64,000 nucleotides of DNA from Flavobacteriaceae bacterium (GTDB lineage: Bacteria; Bacteroidota; Bacteroidia; Flavobacteriales; Flavobacteriaceae), in assembly GCA_947451525.1 (NCBI GenBank), contig CANFZM010000002.1, positions 1-64,000 on the forward strand, written 5' to 3'. Each line of letters begins with the position of its first letter. Within the stretch, counting starts at the first letter, position 1. A program made the position numbers and the translations under genes. Under the pieces are notes generated by a model. The model made no database searches. It was not told the origin of the DNA and saw only the letters and a list, made by a program, of their open reading frames with translations. Below are positions 56,483 through 64,000 of the stretch, in pieces.

Positions 56483-58402
56483 ATGAATATGGAAAATGCT
56501 ATTTCACAGCGTATAGCTAATTTTTTAAAAGATTATGAACCATTTAATTACTTAACCCACGAGGATTTAATTAAAATTGTTTCAACCATTCGTGTGCTTA
56601 ATTTAGAAAAACATAAATCCCTGTTTCAAATTAATGAAACTTTACACGATTCTTTTTATGTAGTTGCTTCTGGTGTGATTCATTTATCAGTAATATCAGA
56701 TGCTGAAGAAACTTTGCTTAATAAATGTTATGCTGGAGATATTTTTGGTTTGCGACCATTTTTTGCGAAAAATAACTACCAAATGTCTGCAAAAGCCCGT
56801 GAAGAAAGTATTGTTTACGCTATTCCAATCGTTACTTTCAAACCTTTTGTTGCTCAAAACCCAAAAGTTTTAGATTTTTTACTCGAAAGTTTTGCTGTAA
56901 ATACCAAAAATAGTTTAGATAATCAAAACCACGGATTGATTTCTGACAATATAAGTTACACTGATAATCAGTCGGATATGCAGTATTTTCAGACTTTAAA
57001 CTATAATAAAACACCTTTAAAAATAAGTTTTGATACTCTTATTAAAGAAGCAGCCCAATTAGTTACAGATAACATGTTTGATAGTGCATTAATTACAGAC
57101 CAAAGTTATCCTATTGGTATTGTGACCGATAAAGATTTTCGTTCAAAAGTAGCAACAGGACGCTTTCCGTTAACCAATACTATAGATAAAATAATGGCTT
57201 CCCCAGTTATTACGGTAACCGAGAATATTTCGGTAGCCGAAGCACAATTGGTGATGCTAAAACATGGTGTTACCCACCTTTGTGTTACAAAAGACGGTAC
57301 TGATAAATCGGAAGTAAAAGGAATTATATCCGAACACGACCTAGTTGTGGCCCAAGCTAACAATCCAGGTATTTTACTTAAAGAAATCAAACGCTCACAA
57401 ACAGCAAAAGAATTAAAATTAGTTCGTAATAAATTATCAGATATTATTCAATCGTCTCTTAATAAAAATATTCCGCTTACCCATATTAATAGTATCGTTG
57501 GAGAAATTACTCTTGCTATTGTTAGGAGAGCCGTGGAACAAGCAATTTTAGATTTGGGCTCCCCTCCTGCTCGTTTTGCATGGTTAAGCATTGGAAGTCA
57601 AGGCAGAAAAGAGCAACTACTTTTAACGGATCAGGATAGTATTTTGGTATTTGAAGATGTTTCTGAAGATAAATATAGAGATGTTAAAGACTACTTTTTA
57701 AAATTAGCCAAGAAGACAACAGTAACTTTAGAAAAAGTTGGATTTATGTCTTGTCCTCAAGGGCATATGGCGAGTAACATGATGTGGTGTAAATCTCTGA
57801 CAGACTGGATTAAACAATATAACAACTGGATGAATACTCCAGGTGAAAGCACCAATGAAATAAGCAGTGTTTTCTTTGATTACGAGATGGCATTTGGAGA
57901 GCAAAAAATTGAAGACGCAATAACCGAAACCATTTTTAATAATATAAAAAACAAAGTTCTTTTCTTTGATTATTTAGGAAATGATACTTTAAAAAAACCT
58001 ACGCCACTCAACTTCTTTAAAAAATTCAATGTAGAAGAAGAAGGAGAAAACAAAGGAAAATTTGATATTAAAACAAGAGCGCTAATGCCATTAATTGATG
58101 GGGCGAGAATGCTTGTGTTGAGTAATACTATTAAAGGAATTAATAGTACTTATTTACGATACAAGCAATTAGCCATGGTTGACCCTAAATTTTCAGAGAT
58201 TTATTTAAATTGTGCGGATGCCTTTTTAATATTATCTAAATTTAGAACTTTAGAAGGTTTAAAAAATGATGATTCCGGTCAATTTATCAATTTGGATGAG
58301 TTAACTAAAGTAGATAAAGAAAAATTGAAAAATGCTTTAAATCCTATGAAGGAACTTGAAGAATTAATTAAAGATAAATTCCAATTAACCCAATTTTCTT
58401 AA
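56483..58402 (+). CDS. cNMP-binding / CBS / DUF294 nucleotidyltransferase-like protein
   Basis: N-terminal cNMP-binding-like domain, two CBS-like segments (PIGIVTDKDFRSKV; KGIISEHDLVVA), WLSIGSQGRKEQLLLTDQDSILVFED. Confidence 0.88.
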   Translation: MNMENAISQRIANFLKDYEPFNYLTHEDLIKIVSTIRVLNLEKHKSLFQINETLHDSFYVVASGVIHLSVISDAEETLLNKCYAGDIFGLRPFFAKNNYQMSAKAREESIVYAIPIVTFKPFVAQNPKVLDFLLESFAVNTKNSLDNQNHGLISDNISYTDNQSDMQYFQTLNYNKTPLKISFDTLIKEAAQLVTDNMFDSALITDQSYPIGIVTDKDFRSKVATGRFPLTNTIDKIMASPVITVTENISVAEAQLVMLKHGVTHLCVTKDGTDKSEVKGIISEHDLVVAQANNPGILLKEIKRSQTAKELKLVRNKLSDIIQSSLNKNIPLTHINSIVGEITLAIVRRAVEQAILDLGSPPARFAWLSIGSQGRKEQLLLTDQDSILVFEDVSEDKYRDVKDYFLKLAKKTTVTLEKVGFMSCPQGHMASNMMWCKSLTDWIKQYNNWMNTPGESTNEISSVFFDYEMAFGEQKIEDAITETIFNNIKNKVLFFDYLGNDTLKKPTPLNFFKKFNVEEEGENKGKFDIKTRALMPLIDGARMLVLSNTIKGINSTYLRYKQLAMVDPKFSEIYLNCADAFLILSKFRTLEGLKNDDSGQFINLDELTKVDKEKLKNALNPMKELEELIKDKFQLTQFS

Positions 58403-58405
58403 TTT

Positions 58406-59002
58406 ATGATTGATTGGCTAAAAAACATAAATAAAAACTCACCTGAATTTTGGAAGAGTTACTTAACTAAGTTCGAAAAAAAATCCAATCGATACGTAGT
58501 TTTATGTACTGAAACTAGTGGGTTAAATCCTAAAACGGATGTTATCCTATCTTTTGGTGCTATAGCGGTAATTGATTATAGTATTCGTTTAGGGGATGTA
58601 TTTGAAGTGACAATTCCACAATATAAATTCTTACATGATAACGGATTATCTAATGATTTTCTTTTAGAATCCGAGCAGCCTAAATTATCTGAAAATCAAG
58701 CCATTGAAAAACTAATTGATTATATTGGCAATGCAACTTTAGTTGGGCATCGGATACATTTTGATGTAGAAATGATTAATCAGGCTCTAGAAAGATTGGC
58801 TTGCGGTAGATTAAAAAATGAAGCCCTTGATATTGAAGTCATGCATAAAAAATTAAATGACATCAATAACGCAAATTTTTCTATGGACCAGTTAAGTACC
58901 ATTTATAAAATCCAAAAAAACGAGCGTATTTCAACTACCGATGATGCATATACCATTGCACTTTTATTTCTTAAATTAAAATCTCGTTTGGGATTGAAGT
59001 AA
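58406..59002 (+). CDS. DEDD-family 3'-5' exonuclease (DnaQ-like)
   Basis: VVLCTETSGLNPKTDVILSFGAIAV; TLVGHRIHFDVEMINQAL; TTDDAYTIALLFL. Confidence 0.85.
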   Translation: MIDWLKNINKNSPEFWKSYLTKFEKKSNRYVVLCTETSGLNPKTDVILSFGAIAVIDYSIRLGDVFEVTIPQYKFLHDNGLSNDFLLESEQPKLSENQAIEKLIDYIGNATLVGHRIHFDVEMINQALERLACGRLKNEALDIEVMHKKLNDINNANFSMDQLSTIYKIQKNERISTTDDAYTIALLFLKLKSRLGLK

Positions 59003-59477
59003 TCGTAATAATTCGTTCAAATCTACCGTGATTAGTTATTGATAAAGGCTTTGTAGAGGAATCAAAAGTGTCAAAATAACTCGGAATTCCATTTTGTACT
59101 TGAATTGTTTCAGGTCTTTTTATGAGTTTTATTCTTTCAAAATCACTAATTAATTGAATTGCTTCCGAATAAATAAATTCGGGAGAGATTTCGGTTCTTG
59201 AATAATAAACCTGATTTCCAAATACTATTTTCCCATCTTCTGAAGCAAAACAGTCAAATTGAATAGGGTTATATTTTCTAATTCCCGATTGCCTATTGTA
59301 TATTTTGTAAGCGGCCTCCTTCCTACTCCATAGACTCCAAATCATAGAGTTTTGATTTTCAGAAGAATGTATCTGTAATTGCTCTTGCAGCGTAAAGATT
59401 TTATTTAAAAAACCTTTTCGTTGCCAGTTACTTTCTTTTTTCGCTAAAGCCAAATCTACAATGTCGTTTCCTATCAC
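58971..59477 (-). CDS. 4'-phosphopantetheinyl transferase superfamily protein
   Basis: MIGNDIVDLALAKKESNW; SLWSRKEAAYKIYNRQSGIRKYNP. Confidence 0.88.
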   Translation of the reverse strand: MIGNDIVDLALAKKESNWQRKGFLNKIFTLQEQLQIHSSENQNSMIWSLWSRKEAAYKIYNRQSGIRKYNPIQFDCFASEDGKIVFGNQVYYSRTEISPEFIYSEAIQLISDFERIKLIKRPETIQVQNGIPSYFDTFDSSTKPLSITNHGRFERIITITSIPNEILI

Positions 59478-59728
59478 TTTTGCGACAACTTGGTTTTAAT
59501 AATTTCTAAAGCGGCTTTTATTGTTACCATTTTTTCCATCGAAATATTGTCAATTTCAATATCAAATTCTTCTTCGGTATCTAAAACAATGTCTACTAAA
59601 TTAGCCGAATTGATTTGCAAATCGTTAATAAAATCGGTGTCTTCGGTTAGATTTTTGAATGCTTCTTCATTCTTAACAAATGGTTGTACAATTGCTTTTA
59701 ATTTTTGTAAAGTTTCTTCTTGATTCAT
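59474..59728 (-). CDS. Acyl carrier protein
   Basis: 84 aa; DTDFINDLQINSANLVDIVLDTEEEFDIEIDNISMEKMVTIKAALEII (Ser in an LQINSANLV 4'-PP site). Confidence 0.9.
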   Translation of the reverse strand: MNQEETLQKLKAIVQPFVKNEEAFKNLTEDTDFINDLQINSANLVDIVLDTEEEFDIEIDNISMEKMVTIKAALEIIKTKLSQK

Positions 59729-59731
59729 AGT

Positions 59732-61003
59732 TTATTTGTATTTTTTAAAGAGTACGCATCCATTTACATCTCCAAAACCAAAACTAGCTTTGGCAATTAT
59801 ATTTATTTCTGTTTCTATTATTTTTTTTGGAATACTTTTCTCTGATATTAAACCAGTTATTTCGGGATGTATATCCTCGCAATTAATATTTGGAAAAATA
59901 AATCCGTGGTACAGTTGCAAAATTGTAGCCACACTTTCTATGCTTCCTGCAGCTGTTAAACAATGCCCAACCATTGATTTTAAAGAGTTAATATATGGAA
60001 AGGCATCTCCACTTCGGTTCAAGGCTTCTGTCCAGTTTTTTATTTCCAAACTATCTTTGGAAGTAGCCGTTAAATGCCCATTTATTACATCAATATCTTC
60101 TGAATATACTTTGGCATTTTCAAGGGCATCTGTTATACATTTTTTTACAGCTACCGAGTTGGGCGCTGTCATTGTTCCTTCTCCACGTTGCCCACCAGAG
60201 TTTATGTTTCCACCTAAAACCTCGGCATAAATTCTCGCACCACGGTTTAAAGCGGTTTCTAGATCTTCTAAAATCAATGCTCCTGCACCACTTCCAGGTA
60301 CAAAACCAGAAGCCGTGGCACTCATTGGACGTGATCCTTTTTCGGGAGAATCGTTATGTTTAAAGGTACAAACGCGCATGGCGTCAAAACCTCCCCAAAT
60401 ATAAGGGCCAGAATCACTGGTACTTCCTGCTATTATTCGTTTGGCTTGACCATTTTTAATTCGTTCATACGCCATTAAGATGCTTTCAGTTCCAGTTGTG
60501 CAAGCCGAGGAATTGGTTGTTACTTGATTTCCTAAGCCTAATTTCCCTCCAATATAAGCACTTACACCACTATTCATGGTTTGAACCACGGCAGTGCTAC
60601 CTAATTTTCTGGTTTGAAAATCATCAATTTTGTAAATACTTTCTCTAAATTTATCAATTCCAGAAGTTCCTGTTCCGAAAATTGTTCCCGAATCCCAATC
60701 TGGATTTTCGTTGTTTTCAATTTCTAAACCAGCATCTTTCCAAGCATCCAACGCTGCAATTACGCCATACATTATTCCAGAAGAATTAAAATTCCGCAAT
60801 TCTAATTCGGTAAAATAATATAACGCATAATCGTTGGTAATTTCTGGCCTACCCGATATTTGACATGAAAATTGCAGACGTTCTAATTCGGCATCGTGTT
60901 TTATTCCTGAAATTCCGTTTTTTATAGCATGAGTAAACGAATCAAGACCGAACCCATTTGGAGCCACAATTCCTAAACCTGTTATAACTACTCTATTTTC
61001 CAT
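59732..61003 (-). CDS. Beta-ketoacyl-ACP synthase (KAS I/II type)
   Basis: VVITGLGIVAPNG; TNSSACTTGTESI (Cys); VINGHLTATSKDS (His); SMVGHCLTAAGSIE (His). Confidence 0.9.
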   Translation of the reverse strand: MENRVVITGLGIVAPNGFGLDSFTHAIKNGISGIKHDAELERLQFSCQISGRPEITNDYALYYFTELELRNFNSSGIMYGVIAALDAWKDAGLEIENNENPDWDSGTIFGTGTSGIDKFRESIYKIDDFQTRKLGSTAVVQTMNSGVSAYIGGKLGLGNQVTTNSSACTTGTESILMAYERIKNGQAKRIIAGSTSDSGPYIWGGFDAMRVCTFKHNDSPEKGSRPMSATASGFVPGSGAGALILEDLETALNRGARIYAEVLGGNINSGGQRGEGTMTAPNSVAVKKCITDALENAKVYSEDIDVINGHLTATSKDSLEIKNWTEALNRSGDAFPYINSLKSMVGHCLTAAGSIESVATILQLYHGFIFPNINCEDIHPEITGLISEKSIPKKIIETEINIIAKASFGFGDVNGCVLFKKYK

Positions 61004-61052
61004 TTTATTTTATTCTTTTTGAATTGCAAAATTTTAAATATTTTTATTCATT

Positions 61053-61481
61053 TTAAACAATCATTCCTGCAATTGTTCCGTGACAAACTTCAATTCCTAC
61101 ATCGTTTATCATTCGGACTTTGCATTTTAACTTTCCAAATCTAAAATAAATTTTTTCTGAAATCACTGTAACTTTTTCTTTTGGATAAACAGGTTTTAAA
61201 AATTCTATTTCATTAGATGTTAATGCAATTAATGTATTTTTATTGATGTTATTATTTAATAAAAAAATACCAAGACAAACCACTCCTATTTGCGCCATAA
61301 CTTCCGTCAATATCACTCCTGGAGTTACTGGATTATCTTTAAAATGACCTTTATAAAAATCTAAATTCTCATCAAAAGTATAGTTTCCTACTACCCCATT
61401 TTCAGTTATAGAAGTAATTTTATCTACAAAAAGAAATGGTTTAGAATAGGGCAATTGTGCTATAATTTCTGAATATTCCAT
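61053..61481 (-). CDS. FabZ/FabA-like hotdog dehydratase
   Basis: LPYSKPFLFVDKI; YKGHFKDNPVTPGVILTEVMAQIGVVCLG. Confidence 0.88.
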   Translation of the reverse strand: MEYSEIIAQLPYSKPFLFVDKITSITENGVVGNYTFDENLDFYKGHFKDNPVTPGVILTEVMAQIGVVCLGIFLLNNNINKNTLIALTSNEIEFLKPVYPKEKVTVISEKIYFRFGKLKCKVRMINDVGIEVCHGTIAGMIV

Positions 61482-61484
61482 AAT

Positions 61485-62537
61485 TTAAAATTTTAATAAA
61501 ATACGTTGAGCCGAAAATCCTGGTCCAAAACTTAGCATTAATCCCTTTTCTCCTTTTTTTGGTTGGGAATCCATAATTCGTTCTAAAACATAAAGGACTG
61601 TTGCGCTAGACATATTACCATATAATCGCAATACTTCCTTGGTATCGTTGATGTTTTTTCCTAAACTAGAAAATAAATCTTCCACAGTATTGACAATTTT
61701 CTTTCCACCTGGATGAAAAATTAAATGATCAATATCTTCTATTTTTAAATTGTTTTTCTTTAAAAAAGGATGAATTATATCTGGAAAATGAGAGGCTATA
61801 GTATCTGGAACTTCAATATCTAAAACCATTTGCAAGCCCGAATTGGTAAGTTTGAAACCCATCATGTGTATGTTATCGTAAAAATGATACATCTCTTCGG
61901 CAAGAATTTCAGGACCTTCATCTTCATCATTTGACGAAAGTAACACACAAGCACCACCATCGCCAAAAATAGCCGCACTTACAATATTTGCCATCGAATA
62001 ATCATCCAACTGAAATGTGGCTGTTGGACTTTCTATAGCAATAACCGCAGCGCGTTTTCCAGGATTGGCTTTCAGAAAATTTTTGGCGTATATCATACCC
62101 GAAATTCCTGCAGCACAGCCCATTTCGGTGACTGGCAAGCGGATGATATCTTGGCGTAATTTTAAAGAATTGATAAGATAAGCATCTAGCGACGGAATCA
62201 TTATTCCGGTGCAACTTACAGTTATAATATAATCTAAATCGGTTGGTTTCCAGTTGGCTTTGTTAAGTGCTTTTTCAAGTACTTTCTCTCCCAAATCAAT
62301 TACTTCTCTTACATAAATAGCATTTCGTTCTTCAAAAGATGTATGCGTAAAAACCTCTATCGGATCCATAATAGAATATCGTTTGTTTACCATTGCTCCT
62401 TCAAAAATCTTTTTTACTTTTCTAATAAAACGTGGTTCTTGGTTAATTAACCATGCATCTAAAAAAGGTAAAATTTCTGCTGTAGTTCTAGAATATTTGG
62501 GTAATTGCTTAGCAACTGTTTTTATTTTTACACTCAT
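61485..62537 (-). CDS. Type III polyketide synthase (chalcone/stilbene synthase-like)
   Basis: Cys in LPVTEMGCAAGISG, His in LIFHPGGKKIV, Asn in YGNMSSATVLYVL; C-terminal LSFGPGFSAQRILLKF. Confidence 0.9.
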   Translation of the reverse strand: MSVKIKTVAKQLPKYSRTTAEILPFLDAWLINQEPRFIRKVKKIFEGAMVNKRYSIMDPIEVFTHTSFEERNAIYVREVIDLGEKVLEKALNKANWKPTDLDYIITVSCTGIMIPSLDAYLINSLKLRQDIIRLPVTEMGCAAGISGMIYAKNFLKANPGKRAAVIAIESPTATFQLDDYSMANIVSAAIFGDGGACVLLSSNDEDEGPEILAEEMYHFYDNIHMMGFKLTNSGLQMVLDIEVPDTIASHFPDIIHPFLKKNNLKIEDIDHLIFHPGGKKIVNTVEDLFSSLGKNINDTKEVLRLYGNMSSATVLYVLERIMDSQPKKGEKGLMLSFGPGFSAQRILLKF

Positions 62538-62555
62538 ATTTTTTTATTTTAGACC

Positions 62556-62615
62556 AATGGATGATAGACTAATAGATGATAGACGAATAGATGATAGACG
62601 AATAGATAATAGATC
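62556..62615. repeat. 15-bp tandem repeat, four units, forming an inverted repeat with 62698-62727
   Basis: aatggatgatagact-aatagatgatagacg-aatagatgatagacg-aatagataatagatc; right arm attatctattcgtctatcatctatctgtct. Confidence 0.92.
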
Positions 62616-62733
62616 TACTGTTAACGGAAAAGTTAAATAATTAATAATCAATATTTTAATTGCCAAATTTATTTTATAATCTATCATTTGTATGTCTATT
62701 ATCTATTCGTCTATCATCTATCTGTCTATTAAT

Positions 62734-63447
62734 TTAAACTTTTTCAATAATCCACTGATATCGAAACGCCCATTTCCAGTGAATGGAATATTTTTTCAAC
62801 TTTAATTTTTTTGAAAAATCTTCTAATTCTTCTTTTTTAAAACCTCTTAAAATTGAAATTAAGCCATCTTCTCTTGACATGGAATTCAATTTAAAAACAA
62901 AACACAATGCCTGAAATAATCGATAGGCAATTTTGCTTCTTTGTAAATCATTAATAATAATTCCAATACTCGAATTTTTATAGAAGATAGACATTAATTT
63001 TAGGATTTCAGCATCTTTAAAATGATGTAAAGTCAAGTTGCAAACTACAATATCATATTTTAAAGAGTTGAATTTGCTATCAAAAATATCTTCACATTTA
63101 TAAGTAATATTTGGATACTCTTTAGATAATTCCTTTGCATGATCAATTGTAAATGGATTAGCATCGATACCAATTAATTGGAAATTTAAGTTGTTATCCT
63201 TAGCATATTCTGCTAAAACTCGCAACATATCTCCATTTCCGCAACCAATATCAACTATAGTAATTGTTTTGCCTAAATCCAATGCTTGCAACAAATATTG
63301 AACTCCCTGCAAAATCAACTTATTCCCTCCTAGTAACTGGTTTATTTTTGCTATTTTATCTAAAGCATCCCGAAGAACTTCACCTACTAAAGTAAAGTCA
63401 TCCATTATTTCGGGTTCATCTGTTCTATGTTCAGTATTTAGAGACAT
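62734..63447 (-). CDS. Class I SAM-dependent methyltransferase
   Basis: ITIVDIGCGNGDMLRVLAEYA; FQLIGIDANPFTIDHA; YDIVVCNLTLHHF. Confidence 0.9.
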   Translation of the reverse strand: MSLNTEHRTDEPEIMDDFTLVGEVLRDALDKIAKINQLLGGNKLILQGVQYLLQALDLGKTITIVDIGCGNGDMLRVLAEYAKDNNLNFQLIGIDANPFTIDHAKELSKEYPNITYKCEDIFDSKFNSLKYDIVVCNLTLHHFKDAEILKLMSIFYKNSSIGIIINDLQRSKIAYRLFQALCFVFKLNSMSREDGLISILRGFKKEELEDFSKKLKLKKYSIHWKWAFRYQWIIEKV

Positions 63448-64000
63448 TTAATTTTCAATTGTTATAGGTTTTCCATGGGTCTTTTTAATAATACTATTTA
63501 GTAAAAAAGGAAATAATAGTACAATATGCAGCAATTTTTCTGAAAGTTTTGGATTCAATAAAATTTTAGATAACAATCTTCCTATTTTTATTCGCCAATT
63601 AAAATTTGAATTCCATTTTTCTTGGTATTTATTTTCTAATTCAATTCTAGTTTTTATTTCCTTATTAAAATAAGCAATAACTAATTCAGAAACAATTTTA
63701 GCACTATGAATAGCCATTGCCATTCCGTTTCCGCTCAACGGATGAATTAATCCAGCAGTATCACCAATCATTAAAATATGATTTTCTACTGCTTGTTTTG
63801 GAACAAAAGAAATCTGACTTATTGTTAATGGTTTTTCAAAAAGGAGTTTAGAATTTTCAAATATTTTTTGCAAATGTGGGTTTTGTTTCACCACTAAATT
63901 TTGAAAATCTGCAATATTTTTATATTCTTTAAAAGAACTATACTTGGTTAAGTAGCAAATGTTTATTCTATTATTTTCAACTTTGGAAACTCCACAATAA
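63448..64000 (-). CDS. FAD-dependent oxidoreductase (geranylgeranyl reductase-like), truncated by the window edge
   Basis: HILMIGDTAGLIHPLSGNGMAMAIHSAKIVSELV; reading frame stays open to base 64000 (GVSKVENNRINICYLTKYSSFKEYKNIADFQNLVVKQNPHL). Confidence 0.88.
   Translation of the reverse strand, partial: YCGVSKVENNRINICYLTKYSSFKEYKNIADFQNLVVKQNPHLQKIFENSKLLFEKPLTISQISFVPKQAVENHILMIGDTAGLIHPLSGNGMAMAIHSAKIVSELVIAYFNKEIKTRIELENKYQEKWNSNFNWRIKIGRLLSKILLNPKLSEKLLHIVLLFPFLLNSIIKKTHGKPITIEN

Noticed and set aside
62556-62727. Possible CRISPR array
   Set aside because: Simple 15-bp tandem repeat with no spacers.

Overview
The window is a contiguous chromosomal segment of a Flavobacteriaceae-type (Flavobacterium-like) Bacteroidota genome: AT-rich, with TAnnTTTG-type promoters, an LpxC-FabZ fusion and a fused BCKDH E1. 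Core content: dnaK (5'-truncated), an SRP RNA, fsa, an lipid A block (lpxD, lpxC/fabZ, lpxA, efp, a second lpxD-like gene), sucD, fabH/fabI/fabG, mgtA, an LTA-synthase-like sulfatase, OmpA, MscS, a helicase and others. Accessory content: (i) a proteorhodopsin plus Blh beta-carotene dioxygenase pair next to dnaK; (ii) an island at about 30.5-38.2 kb with a single-chain restriction-modification enzyme, orphan genes, repeats and a DUF1003 gene remnant; (iii) a thioredoxin/ApbE/DUF4266/DUF3570/two-component module; (iv) a type III polyketide synthase cluster running off the right edge. The most unusual signal is structural. Small self-contained gene cassettes (DUF4258+DUF2283 after dnaK; a coiled-coil/TM gene after sucD) sit between near-identical direct copies of the preceding gene's terminator, and the rhodopsin/blh pair is also bracketed by the same terminator sequence. 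Other structural signals: a palindromic repeat element embedded in frame in the R-M gene, a 7-bp repeat tract in the same gene, a frame-broken array encoding degenerate heptapeptides, and a 92-bp sequence repeated upstream of two island genes. All calls come from reading the sequence and the supplied ORFs; no database search was run.
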